Assembly (NCBI RefSeq): GCF_016862195.1
Contig: NZ_BOMM01000035.1
Location: 1-64,000, forward strand
Direction: 5' to 3'
DNA: 64,000 nucleotides
DNA from: Paractinoplanes ferrugineus
GTDB lineage: Bacteria; Actinomycetota; Actinomycetes; Mycobacteriales; Micromonosporaceae
In this document: piece by piece, positions 24,966 to 33,500 of the stretch
How the letters are laid out: each line of letters opens with the position of its first letter
Position numbering within the stretch: the stretch's first letter is position 1
The notes under the pieces: model-generated
What the model was told of the DNA's origin: nothing
The model's input: only the letters and a program-made list of their open reading frames with translations
Databases searched by the model: none
Position numbers and translations under genes: made by a program

Positions 24966-25751
24966 TCACACTTTCGCGAGGCGTTCCAGCACGAACCCCG
25001 GGCGGTCGCTGATCACGCCGTCCACCTGGTGTTCCAGCACCATTTCCAGCTCATCGGGCTCGTTGACGGTCCACACGTACACCTGATGGCCGGCCTGTCG
25101 CAGCGCCGGCACCAGACCGGGTCTCGCCCGGACCAGGCCGACGCCCGGCCCGGCGATGCGCGCGCCGAACGGCAGTTTCCCGCGCCCGACCCCCGGCGGC
25201 AGGATCTCCAGCAGGTAGACCGTGGGGATCGCGGGGGCCAGCGTCCGGACCCGGCGCAGGGCGAGGGCGGCGAAGGACATGACCGTGACCTGTACGAGGT
25301 TGTCCGGCCGGCCGTCGGCGAGACCGTGCCGGCGCAGCAACTCGACGAGGCGGCGCTCCACGTCGGCTCCGTGCCGTGACGGATGCTTCGTCTCGATGAG
25401 TAGCCGGACCTGTCGCCCGCACTCACGCAGCGCGGTCAGCAGCCGGTCGAGCGTGAGCAGCCGGCTCAGGTCGGGCAGGTCCTCGTCGGCCGGGTAGCCG
25501 GGATGCCACGAGCCGAAGTTCAGCGGCTCCAACTCGGCCAGGGTCTTGCCGCTGACCAGGCCGCGGCCGTTGCTGGTGCGCTTGAGGTTGCGATCGTGCA
25601 CGCAGACCAGATGGCCGTCACGGGTGAGCCGCACGTCGCACTCGAGGCCGTCCGCACCCTCCTCGAGGGCACGCAGGTAGGCCCCGAGCGTGTGCTCCGG
25701 CAGCGCGTCCGCGCCTCCGCGATGGGCGAAGACGAGAGGTCTGTGGGTCAC
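24966..25751 (-). CDS. glycerophosphodiester phosphodiesterase
   Basis: A 261-residue GDPD-family TIM-barrel enzyme hydrolysing glycerophosphodiesters to glycerol-3-phosphate and an alcohol. The catalytic residues are visible: His10 (AHRGG), Glu37 and Asp39 (LECDV) and His52 (VHD). The C-terminal VWTVNEPDEL motif is also typical. No signal peptide, so cytoplasmic. Its ATG overlaps the stop of the rhodanese gene (ATGA), making it the last gene of an LCP-rhodanese-GDPD operon. Confidence 0.93.
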   Translation of the reverse strand: MTHRPLVFAHRGGADALPEHTLGAYLRALEEGADGLECDVRLTRDGHLVCVHDRNLKRTSNGRGLVSGKTLAELEPLNFGSWHPGYPADEDLPDLSRLLTLDRLLTALRECGRQVRLLIETKHPSRHGADVERRLVELLRRHGLADGRPDNLVQVTVMSFAALALRRVRTLAPAIPTVYLLEILPPGVGRGKLPFGARIAGPGVGLVRARPGLVPALRQAGHQVYVWTVNEPDELEMVLEHQVDGVISDRPGFVLERLAKV

Positions 25752-26083
25752 CGGACCTGGGCCGGTTGCCCGTTCTCACTTACCATCTCGCGGCCGGCCG
25801 CCGCCCACATCTGCATGCCGCCGTCGAGGTTGCGCACGTTGTCCCACCCGTTGTTCAGCAGGTACGAAACGACTTGACCGGAGCGCCCGCCGGACCGGCA
25901 CACCACGACGACCTCGACGTCGTCGGGTACCTCGGCCATTCGCGGCGGGATCTCCATCATCGGCAGGTGGTGGGCGCCGGGCGCATGGCCGGCCGCCCAC
26001 TCCTCGGGCTCGCGCACGTCGAGCAGGTAGGCATCCGAGGGCACCTCGGCCGGAGTCACGCTGGGTACTTGAGGTCCGAACAC
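25748..26083 (-). CDS. rhodanese-like domain protein
   Basis: A 111-residue single-domain rhodanese. The active-site loop CRSGGRS starts at Cys62, and LLDVREPEEWAAGHAPGAHHLP (20-41) is the conserved CH2A motif. It would carry a persulfide for sulfur transfer, or act on thiosulfate. GTG 26083 is the likely start; an in-frame ATG further upstream adds an atypical basic stretch that overlaps the end of the LCP gene. Confidence 0.9.
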   Translation of the reverse strand: MFGPQVPSVTPAEVPSDAYLLDVREPEEWAAGHAPGAHHLPMMEIPPRMAEVPDDVEVVVVCRSGGRSGQVVSYLLNNGWDNVRNLDGGMQMWAAAGREMVSENGQPAQVR

Positions 26084-26105
26084 AACTTTCAGCCTACGTG
26101 GTCGC

Positions 26106-27206
26106 TCACTTCTTGACGTTCGCCGCCATCCAGTCATTCATTTTGTCGCCGGACACCGCCTTGTAGAGGGCGAGTGCCTTCTCCCGGTCGGAGACCACCA
26201 CCGACTGGCCGGAGATGGTGTCGCTGCCCTTGTTGGGGCTGGTGAGGAAGGTGAGGTTCTCGCCCCGGATGTTGCGGAAGTCGACGGCCGCGTCGGTGAG
26301 CGAGAAGTCGTGGTCGACCGTGACGGCGGCGGTGACCGCCTTGAGGAAGCTGTTGAGCTTGCCCGGGTTGGTGATCGTGCCGCTGGTCGTCGCCTTCTCC
26401 ATCAGGGCCTTGAGGAACTCCTGCTGGTGGCGTTGACGGTCGAAGTCACCGCGGGGGAACTGGTAGCGCTGACGCACCCAGTCGAGCGCCTGGGCGCCGT
26501 CCATGTGCATCATGCCCTTCTTGAAGACCCGGTGCGGCTTGTGGATCGACGTGATGGTCTTGTCGACCTTCAGGTCGACGCCGCCGAGCGCGTCGGTGAC
26601 CTCCTTGAAGCCGCCGAAGTCGATCGCCATGACGTGGTCGATCTTCACGTCGGTGAGGCACTCGACGGTGTGCACGGCACGCGGCAGGCCACCGAACGCG
26701 AACGAGGCGTTGATCTTCGCTCGGCTGCCGTCGCTGCACCCCGCGCTGTTGCTCTTGGGCACGACCACCCACAGGTCCCGGGGGATCGAGATGAGCTGGG
26801 CGGACTTGTGGTCGGCCGGCACGTGCATGAGCATCAGGGTGTCGGCGCGCCAGGCGTTGGCCTGGTCCTCCTTGGCATCCGGGTCGCGCGAGTCGCTGCC
26901 CACCAGCAGGATGTTCTGCGCGCCCGCGACGGACTTGGCCGGGCGGTCACCGGTGATGCCGGAGAACGCGTCGGTGCGCTTGAGGTCCTGGTCGAGGTTG
27001 CTCGCGTAGCCGTACAGCGAAATCCCGACGATCACCGCGATGACCAGGACGGCGAGGCCGGCGAGGAGCGCGATGCGGCCCCAGCGGGGCCGGATCTTCT
27101 TCTTTCCGCTGTACGGGTTACCCCGTGGCGGCACCGGTGACGGACCACCGGGGTACTCCCTCGGTCCCTGAGGCGGAACGGCGGCTCTACCGGTGGTCTG
27201 CGACAT
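26106..27206 (-). CDS. LytR-CpsA-Psr (LCP) family cell wall ligase
   Basis: A 366-residue LCP protein. Pro-rich cytoplasmic N-terminus, one transmembrane segment (IALLAGLAVLVIAVIVGISLYG, about 45-66), then the extracellular LCP domain with the signatures NILLVGSDSRD, WRADTLMLMHV, SIPRDLWVVVP, KINASFAFGG and LDWVRQRYQF. LCP enzymes transfer undecaprenyl-linked glycopolymers onto peptidoglycan (known for the family). First gene of the LCP-rhodanese-GDPD operon. Confidence 0.95.
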   Translation of the reverse strand: MSQTTGRAAVPPQGPREYPGGPSPVPPRGNPYSGKKKIRPRWGRIALLAGLAVLVIAVIVGISLYGYASNLDQDLKRTDAFSGITGDRPAKSVAGAQNILLVGSDSRDPDAKEDQANAWRADTLMLMHVPADHKSAQLISIPRDLWVVVPKSNSAGCSDGSRAKINASFAFGGLPRAVHTVECLTDVKIDHVMAIDFGGFKEVTDALGGVDLKVDKTITSIHKPHRVFKKGMMHMDGAQALDWVRQRYQFPRGDFDRQRHQQEFLKALMEKATTSGTITNPGKLNSFLKAVTAAVTVDHDFSLTDAAVDFRNIRGENLTFLTSPNKGSDTISGQSVVVSDREKALALYKAVSGDKMNDWMAANVKK

Positions 27207-27265
27207 GCTCTAAAGGTTACGTACCCCGCGCCCCTTCGCCCGTTGATCGACACCCGGACGGCACA

Positions 27266-27296
27266 AAGGGGGGAGTCATTGGGTGACTCCCCCCTT
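27266..27296. terminator. strong bidirectional hairpin terminator
   Basis: Thirteen-bp perfect stem: AAGGGGGGAGTCA at 27266-27278 and its reverse complement at 27284-27296, loop TTGGG. On the minus strand, where actP ends at 27313, the stem runs into TTTG, a short U-rich tail. It separates the actP operon from the LCP promoter. Confidence 0.85.
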
Positions 27297-27312
27297 CCGC
27301 TGCGTAAACGTC

Positions 27313-28992
27313 CTAGTGGGCGCCGTGTCCGGTCAGGGCCCGGACCTCCAGCTCGGCGTACTTGTCGGAGTCGTCCTCCTTCGAGAGCATCGTGCCGATC
27401 CAGCCGCACAGGAAGCCGATCGGGATCGAGATGATGCCCGGGTTCGACAGCGGGAACCAGTGCCAGTCGTTGTGCGGGAACATGGCCGTCGCCGAGCCGG
27501 AGACGACCGGCGAGAAGAAGACCAGGAACACCGCGCTGAGCAGACCGCCGTAGATCGACCACAGCGCCCCGGAGGTGTTGAACCGCCGCCAGAACAGGCT
27601 GTAGATGATCGCCGGCAGGTTGCCCGACGCCGCCACCGCGAACGCCAGCGCCACCAGGAACGCCACGTTCAGGCTCTGCGCGAAGATCGACAGCGCGATC
27701 GCGATCGCGCCGATGCCGAAGGCGGAGATCCGGGCGACCCGCACCTCGTCGCGCTCGGAGGCGGCACCCTTCTTGATCACGTTGGCGTAGAAGTCGTGCG
27801 CCACGCTCGACGACGATGCCAGCGTCAGGCCGGCCACCACCGCGAGGATGGTGGCGAACGCGACCGCCGCGATGACCGCCAGCAGGATCGATCCGCCGGT
27901 GTTGCCGCCCAGGTAATCGATGCCGAGTGCCTGCGCGAGCTGCGGGGCGGCGGTGTTGCCCGCCTTGTCCTGCGCGGTGATGTTCTTGCCGCCCACCAGG
28001 GCCGCCGCGCCGAAGCCGAGGGCCAGCGTGAACAGGTAGAACACCCCGATGATGCCGATCGCCCAGAGCACGCTCTTACGCGCGATCCGGCTGGTCGGCA
28101 CCGTGTAGAAGCGGGTCAGGATGTGCGGCAGACCGGCCGTACCGAGCACCAGTGCGATGCCCAGCGAGAGCAGGTCCATCTTGCTGTAGAAGGTCTTCGC
28201 CGCGTCACCGGCCGTCTCCACGCCGTACCGGAGACCGGGTTCGAGGAAGGCGGAACCCTTGCCGGACTGCTTGGCGGCGTCCCCCAGCAGGGCCGACAGG
28301 TTGAACTTGTAGTGCGCCAGCACCAGGATGACCATCAGGAACGCGCCGATCATCAGCATGAACGCCTTGACGATCTGGACGTACGTGGTGCCCTTCATGC
28401 CGCCGACCACCACGTAGACGATCATCAGGGCGCCGACCAGGATGATCGTGGCGACCTTGGCGGTGTCCGCGTCCATGCCCAGGAACGTCTGGCCGGGCTT
28501 GATCCCGAGCAGCAGCGAGACCAGCGCACCGGCGCCGACCATCTGGGCGATCAAGTAGAAGATCGACACCACGATGGTGGAGACGCTCGCCGCGGTCCGG
28601 ACCGGTCGCTGCCGCATCCGGAACGCCAGCACGTCGGCCATCGTGTAGCGGCCCGAGTTACGCAGGAACTCGGCCACCAGCAGCAGCGCCACCAGCCAGG
28701 CGACCAGGAAGCCGATCGAGTAGAGGAAGCCGTCGTAGCCGTACAGCGCGATCAGGCCGGCGATGCCGAGGAAGGACGCGGCCGACATGTAGTCGCCGCC
28801 GATCGCCATGCCGTTCTGGAAACCGGAGAACTGCCGGCCGCCGGCGTAGAAGTCGGTGGCGGTCTTGGTCTGCCGGCTGGCCCAGATCGTGATGGCCAGC
28901 GTGATCGCCACGAAGATCAGGAACAGCGTGATGGTGAGCCCGCGGGAGCCCGACGTGGTGGCCTCGGCGGCGAAGAAATGACTTTGCATCAC
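27313..28992 (-). CDS. actP: cation/acetate symporter ActP (SSS family)
   Basis: A 559-residue sodium:solute symporter with about 13 hydrophobic segments. The family motif around GGDYMSAASFLGIAGLIALYG, and GLPHILTRFYTVP, match the acetate/monocarboxylate branch (ActP). It imports short-chain carboxylates driven by Na+ or H+. Its ATG overlaps the stop of the DUF485 gene by four bases, the canonical yjcH-actP arrangement. A strong terminator follows. Confidence 0.94.
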   Translation of the reverse strand: MMQSHFFAAEATTSGSRGLTITLFLIFVAITLAITIWASRQTKTATDFYAGGRQFSGFQNGMAIGGDYMSAASFLGIAGLIALYGYDGFLYSIGFLVAWLVALLLVAEFLRNSGRYTMADVLAFRMRQRPVRTAASVSTIVVSIFYLIAQMVGAGALVSLLLGIKPGQTFLGMDADTAKVATIILVGALMIVYVVVGGMKGTTYVQIVKAFMLMIGAFLMVILVLAHYKFNLSALLGDAAKQSGKGSAFLEPGLRYGVETAGDAAKTFYSKMDLLSLGIALVLGTAGLPHILTRFYTVPTSRIARKSVLWAIGIIGVFYLFTLALGFGAAALVGGKNITAQDKAGNTAAPQLAQALGIDYLGGNTGGSILLAVIAAVAFATILAVVAGLTLASSSSVAHDFYANVIKKGAASERDEVRVARISAFGIGAIAIALSIFAQSLNVAFLVALAFAVAASGNLPAIIYSLFWRRFNTSGALWSIYGGLLSAVFLVFFSPVVSGSATAMFPHNDWHWFPLSNPGIISIPIGFLCGWIGTMLSKEDDSDKYAELEVRALTGHGAH

Positions 28993-29348
28993 TCAGCGCT
29001 CCCGGCGGCTTCGGCCTTCTCACGGTTCATCTTGGCGTTGATCTCGTCAGCGATCGGGTCGAGTTGCCGGCTCGCGTAGCGCGAGTAGTACCAGGCGATC
29101 AGGAATGTCGACAGGAACTGCAACAGGCCGAAGACGAGGGCCACGTTGATGTTGCCGACGATCTTGGCGCCCATGAAACCGCGGGCATATGCGGAGAGCA
29201 GGACGTACAGCAGGTACCAGAGGAAGAACGCGGCCGTCATCGGGAAGATGAAGCTGCGCAGCTTGGAGCGCAGACGCTGGAAATCCTCGGACTGCTGAAC
29301 GGCCCGGTATCTCTCGGTGGAGGACGAGGCGGGTACTTCTGTCGTCAC
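28989..29348 (-). CDS. DUF485 small membrane protein, ActP partner
   Basis: A 119-residue protein of the DUF485 (YjcH) family with two transmembrane helices (MTAAFFLWYLLYVLLSAYARG and NVALVFGLLQFLSTFLIAWYYSRYA). It is overlapped by actP at its stop and is the usual accessory partner of this symporter. First gene of the operon. Confidence 0.93.
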   Translation of the reverse strand: MTTEVPASSSTERYRAVQQSEDFQRLRSKLRSFIFPMTAAFFLWYLLYVLLSAYARGFMGAKIVGNINVALVFGLLQFLSTFLIAWYYSRYASRQLDPIADEINAKMNREKAEAAGSAE

Positions 29349-29468
29349 CGGGGATCACCACCTTCGTGGGGGCGGACTTTTCCGGGAACGTACGAAGACC
29401 TGCGGGGTTGCGGCGACGCCCGGTCGGACCCTGCGCCGAGTGGTGGTCTGAGTGCGCCGAGTGGGCGG

Positions 29469-29990
29469 TCAGCCGGCGAGCTCGCGATATCGACCGCGGT
29501 AGTGAAGCAGTGGCGGCTTCGGATCGACGGGGGTGATCGTCTCGATGACCCCCTCGATCAGAAGGGCCCAGCCACAGGGCCGGGCTTCGACCAGTCGGCA
29601 GCCGGCCCACAGCCCCGGCCGTACCGGTCCGTACTCGGTCTGCTGCCAGTCGTCGCCGGCGAAGAGCCCGCCGGGAGCCGGCATCAACCCGGCGAACCGG
29701 TCGGCTCGCTGACGATCGGCCGGGCTGAGCGGGGCCACGGTGAACAATTCGGACTTCTCCACCGCGTCCCAGAGTTCGCTCTCCGCATCGATGAGCCCCA
29801 GGACCCGTCCCGGCTCACCGTCAGCGACCAGCATCGACGACACGGTGAGTCCGGCCGGCCCCGGCGCGGTCCAGAGCGTGACCGGTGCGGCGAGCCGGCC
29901 CCGGAGCCGGCGAACGGCCGATTTCTCCTCGTCCGGAGTGGCGAAGGGGTCGGTCAGATGAATGCGGCCGCCCGGTACGTCGCTCGTCAC
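29469..29990 (-). CDS. flavin reductase-like protein
   Basis: A 173-residue protein with the flavin reductase (DIM6/NTAB, split-barrel FMN-binding) fold: AAPVTLWTAPGPAGLTVSSMLV is the flavin-phosphate strand and loop, and LWAGCRLVEARPCGWALLIEGVI is the C-terminal barrel. Such proteins supply reduced flavin to monooxygenases; no monooxygenase is next to it. It is divergent from the 75-residue gene across about 95 bases. Confidence 0.83.
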   Translation of the reverse strand: MTSDVPGGRIHLTDPFATPDEEKSAVRRLRGRLAAPVTLWTAPGPAGLTVSSMLVADGEPGRVLGLIDAESELWDAVEKSELFTVAPLSPADRQRADRFAGLMPAPGGLFAGDDWQQTEYGPVRPGLWAGCRLVEARPCGWALLIEGVIETITPVDPKPPLLHYRGRYRELAG

Positions 29991-30085
29991 AGGGTCACCT
30001 TTCAGATACAGAAAAATACTTACCTATGTGTAACGTAATCCCATCCTTGGCCAGGTACGTACTGGGTGATATGGGGAGACAGCGG

Positions 30086-30313
30086 ATGACTGAGGCGTTG
30101 CCCCAACCCGGCGACGTGCTCTGCGTCGGAGGTGCCGCCAGCGTCCAGTTCCAGGGCGACCGGGCACTGACCTTCCGGGTGATCCGGGTCGATCCCCGCA
30201 TCACCTACGACGGTTGGCTGTGGATAGACGGTTACGTGCTGGGCCCGAACGGCGACGCACTGCAACGCCGAGTCATCTTCGTGAAGCGGGACGGCCTGCG
30301 AAAGAAGCGCTAG
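30086..30313 (+). CDS. small conserved-looking protein of unknown function
   Basis: A 75-residue soluble, probably beta-rich protein (VLCVGGAASVQF, LTFRVIRVDPRITYDGWLWIDGYVL) ending in a basic tail. ATG 30086 has GGGGA eight bases upstream and is preferred over an ATG at 30071. The sequence composition is protein-like, unlike antisense frames. No family recognised. It converges with the ABC permease gene, with three bases between stops. Confidence 0.65.
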   Translation: MTEALPQPGDVLCVGGAASVQFQGDRALTFRVIRVDPRITYDGWLWIDGYVLGPNGDALQRRVIFVKRDGLRKKR

Positions 30314-30316
30314 TGG

Positions 30317-31897
30317 TCACCGGTTCGGGGTGATGGTGGCCAGGAGTTCGGGCATGCGGCGGTCGAGTTGGTCGGCGGCCACGCCGGAACCGATCAGGAA
30401 GCCCGCGATGCCGTAGGCGACCCCGACCGGCAGACCTATCCACAGCCAGATCGGGCCGATGAACAGGGCGATCAGCTGCACCGGCAGGCTCACCAGCACG
30501 GCCGCGAGCAGCACGGCCAAGGCCAGCAGGCCCTTGGTGGCGCCGCCGCCGGAGGACATCGCGAACGGGTTCGGGGACTCGGGCAACGCGTAGGCGGCTC
30601 GGACCGAGAGCGGGAGAACCAGGCCGAGACCCACGCCGTACGCGGCGAGCAGCAGGCCCAGCGTGCTCGGGATTCGGGCCGGATCGGCGGACAGGACGCC
30701 CACCAGGACCGCGCCGACCAGCAACACCGGGAGGGTGTAGACGGCGTGGGCGGCCGTTCGGGAGGTGAGTTCCGTCCGACCGGGGACGCCGCTGGTGATG
30801 TTGGCGGCGTAGGCCGAGCCGTCGAAGCCGAACTGGTTGGCCAGGGCCAGGGCGGCCAGGGTGCCGACGAGCAGGGACATGCTTGCCGGCGAGCCCGCGC
30901 TCACCGTGGCCGAGACCGGAAGGAACAGCGAGACCATCGAGAAGGTGATCAGGTTGGCCCGGCGTTTCGGGTCGCGCCACCAGTAGCGCAGTTCGCGGGA
31001 CATCAGGGCGCCGAAACGGGTGCGGGGGACACGCCGGAACAGCAGCAGCTCGACCGGGTTGCGAGTGGTCGGCGCGGTTTTCCGGCGGGCGGCGGAGGCG
31101 GTGCCGACCATCGCGCTCTCGATCGTCCTGCTCCACCACCACAGCAGGGCGGTGATCGCCGCCACGGCGATCAGCAACTTCAGCGGGATCTGCCAGGTGT
31201 GACCGGCGGCGACATCGAGACCGATCGAGTACGGGGCGCCGAGCGGTGTCCAGGCCACCACTCGGGCGACCGAAGCGACCGTGTCCCAGTCGGCTCGCTG
31301 GGCGCCGGCCAGGGCGATCAGTTGCAGGGGCCCGATGGCGGCGGCCAGCAGGGCCAGCATGATCGCGGCCAGGTCGCGGGAGCGGCGTGAACGCAGGGCG
31401 GTGGCGAACGCACTGGTCACCGCCCGGCTGACGGCCACGCACAGGAACAGGCCCAGGAGCACGCCGACGACCTGGGCGAGGGCCGCGGCGGGGCCGCCGA
31501 GCCGGGCCGCGGTGTCGACCATCCCGGCCGTGGCCGCGAGTGTGGCCAGGGCGGGCAGCCCGACCATGGCGGCGGTGAACACGCCGGCGATCAGGGTGCG
31601 GCGGGTGAGCGGCAGCAGGGCGAAGCGGGCCGGATCGAGGGACTCGTCGACGCCGAAGAAGATCAGTGGGAGGAACAGCCAGCCCAGCACGAGGGCGGCA
31701 CCGCCCAGGGGCAGGGTGAGCTCGGCACCGAACGAACTGTTCAGCACGCCGGGCACCGCGAATGACGAGTAACCCGCGATGGCGAAGAAACCGGCCACCA
31801 GTGCGCCCATGACAAAAAGAACTATTCGCGCGGGTCGGCCGCGTAGTCCGTTGGCGGTGAGACGCAGCTTGAGGCGTACGAACGGCCAGACCGTCAT
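30317..31897 (-). CDS. ABC-2 type transporter permease
   Basis: A 526-residue integral membrane protein with about 12 hydrophobic segments, the partner of the overlapping ATPase gene. The regular alternation of hydrophobic helices and short Arg/Gly loops, and the size, resemble the large actinobacterial ABC exporter permeases. Substrate unknown; exporters of this kind move lipids, peptides or antibiotics. Its ATG overlaps the ATPase stop by four bases. Confidence 0.85.
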   Translation of the reverse strand: MTVWPFVRLKLRLTANGLRGRPARIVLFVMGALVAGFFAIAGYSSFAVPGVLNSSFGAELTLPLGGAALVLGWLFLPLIFFGVDESLDPARFALLPLTRRTLIAGVFTAAMVGLPALATLAATAGMVDTAARLGGPAAALAQVVGVLLGLFLCVAVSRAVTSAFATALRSRRSRDLAAIMLALLAAAIGPLQLIALAGAQRADWDTVASVARVVAWTPLGAPYSIGLDVAAGHTWQIPLKLLIAVAAITALLWWWSRTIESAMVGTASAARRKTAPTTRNPVELLLFRRVPRTRFGALMSRELRYWWRDPKRRANLITFSMVSLFLPVSATVSAGSPASMSLLVGTLAALALANQFGFDGSAYAANITSGVPGRTELTSRTAAHAVYTLPVLLVGAVLVGVLSADPARIPSTLGLLLAAYGVGLGLVLPLSVRAAYALPESPNPFAMSSGGGATKGLLALAVLLAAVLVSLPVQLIALFIGPIWLWIGLPVGVAYGIAGFLIGSGVAADQLDRRMPELLATITPNR

Positions 31898-32673
31898 AGC
31901 CAGGCCAGCTCGGAGCCGGTGGCCACCCGGCCGCCGACCACCTGCACGAAGACATCTTCCAGCGAGCGGTCGCCGCGCACCTGGTCGAGCGGGCCGTGCA
32001 TGCGGAGCACACCGTCCGACATGATCGCGACGTGGTCGCAGAGGCGCTCGACGACCTCCATCACGTGGCTGGAGAAGACGACCGTGCCGCCGCCGGCGAC
32101 GTACCGCTGGAGGATGTCGCGGATCAGCGCCGCCGACACCGGGTCGACGGCCTCGAACGGCTCGTCGAGCACCAGCAGACGCGGTGCGTGCAGCAGCGCG
32201 CAGGCGAGGCCGATCTTCTTCTTCATGCCGGCCGAGTAGTCGACCACCAGGGTGCGGTTGCCGGCCCCGAGCTCGAGCACTTCCAGCAGCTCACGGGCTC
32301 GCTGGTCGACGGTCGTGGCATCCATCCCGCGCAGCAGACCGTGGTAGGCGAGCAGTTCCGGGCCGGTGAGGCGGTCGAAAAGGCGTACTCCATCCGGCAG
32401 AACTCCCAGCCGGGCTTTCGCCGCCGGTGGGTCGGCCCACACGTCGTACCCCAGCAGGAAAGCCTGCCCCTGATCGGGCCGCAGGAGGCCGACGGCCATC
32501 GACAACGTCGTGGTCTTGCCGGCCCCGTTGGGGCCGAGGAGGCCGAAGAAGGACCCGGCGGGGACTTCGAGGCTGACCCCGGTGACGGCGAGCCTGGTGT
32601 CGAAATGCTTCACGAGGCCGCGCAGCGACATGGCCGCGACCTGGTCCTCCGTGCGTTGCCTTGGCACCGTCAT
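31894..32673 (-). CDS. ABC transporter ATP-binding protein
   Basis: A 259-residue ATPase. Walker A is GPNGAGKTT, the signature region is modified (VDYSAGMKKKIGLACALL), Walker B is LLVLDEPFEAVDPVS, and the H-loop is SSHV. It belongs to the drug/lipid exporter type and drives the following permease. First gene of the two-gene operon. Confidence 0.94.
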   Translation of the reverse strand: MTVPRQRTEDQVAAMSLRGLVKHFDTRLAVTGVSLEVPAGSFFGLLGPNGAGKTTTLSMAVGLLRPDQGQAFLLGYDVWADPPAAKARLGVLPDGVRLFDRLTGPELLAYHGLLRGMDATTVDQRARELLEVLELGAGNRTLVVDYSAGMKKKIGLACALLHAPRLLVLDEPFEAVDPVSAALIRDILQRYVAGGGTVVFSSHVMEVVERLCDHVAIMSDGVLRMHGPLDQVRGDRSLEDVFVQVVGGRVATGSELAWL

Positions 32674-32742
32674 GGCCCGACGGTATCGGTATCCGGCCGA
32701 CCCGGACCACCCCCGTTCAGCGGCATGGTCCGGGCCTGGGGA

Positions 32743-33420
32743 TCAACCCACTCGTTCGATGACAGCGCGCCGGATGAGGAACTTGCCCGGCTCGCGAACC
32801 TGCTCGAAGGCCGCGTTGTTGAGCAGCACGCAGCTACCGGAGGTGGTCTGGACCCTGACCGTGATGCTCTTGTTGTTGTCCAGGTTCGTGACCTTGAGGG
32901 TGGTGCCGATCGGGAAGGTGCCGCTGGACGCGAACGGGCCGCCGGCCTCACCGGAGAGCGTCACGGTCGAGCCCTTGCAGACGACCTCACCGCTGCCGTT
33001 ACCGGCCACCGGCGGCTTGGCCGGGGCCTTCGTGGGCGGCTTGGCGGGCGGCTTGACCGGGGCTTTGGTGGGCGGCTTGGCCGGGGTGGCGGGCGCGGGT
33101 TTGGCCGGAGCCGCGGCCCCGGCGACCTCGCCGGCGACGTCCGCGTCGCAGCCGGCCACCTGGCGCCGCTGGTTGATCAGATCGACGACCGCCTGCCGGT
33201 TGTCGATGCGGGCCGCCGACAGGGCGTCCGGGGTCGCCCGCTGTGCCGCGATGAACTGCAGGTTCTGCCGCAGCGCCTGGTCGAGGCCGACACAGTTCTC
33301 GCCGGCGCTGCTCACCCCGGTGCTGATCGCGAACGCGCCACCGGCGATCGCCAACGCGACGCCGCCGATCAGCAGCTTCCGGTTTCCCCCGTTGACTCGA
33401 CTGCGGCGGTAACGCTTCAT
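32743..33420 (-). CDS. secreted RlpA-like (double-psi barrel) protein with PAK-repeat linker
   Basis: A 225-residue exported protein. A basic start and hydrophobic segment (KLLIGGVALAIAGGAFAIS, 15-33) form a signal peptide or anchor. A helical region of about 75 residues follows, then a low-complexity linker of repeated PAKPPTKAPVKPP units (about 105-140). The C-terminal domain (FPIGTTLKVTNLDNNKSITVRV ... VLLNNAAFEQV) resembles RlpA/expansin double-psi barrels, though the catalytic Asp and His of lytic RlpA are not evident. Likely peptidoglycan-associated. Not clearly in an operon. Confidence 0.7.
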   Translation of the reverse strand: MKRYRRSRVNGGNRKLLIGGVALAIAGGAFAISTGVSSAGENCVGLDQALRQNLQFIAAQRATPDALSAARIDNRQAVVDLINQRRQVAGCDADVAGEVAGAAAPAKPAPATPAKPPTKAPVKPPAKPPTKAPAKPPVAGNGSGEVVCKGSTVTLSGEAGGPFASSGTFPIGTTLKVTNLDNNKSITVRVQTTSGSCVLLNNAAFEQVREPGKFLIRRAVIERVG

Positions 33421-33500
33421 CGACCCGCTCCTCTGCTCGGTGGTCGACGAGAACTACGGCTCGCTCCGAACGAGGGATGGGGGTCGCACCTTAAACATCC

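Noticed and set aside
27283..29079. Long plus-strand open frame over actP
   Set aside because: Same cause: translation is Arg/Gln/Asp/His-rich and has no membrane or enzyme pattern, while actP on the other strand is clear.
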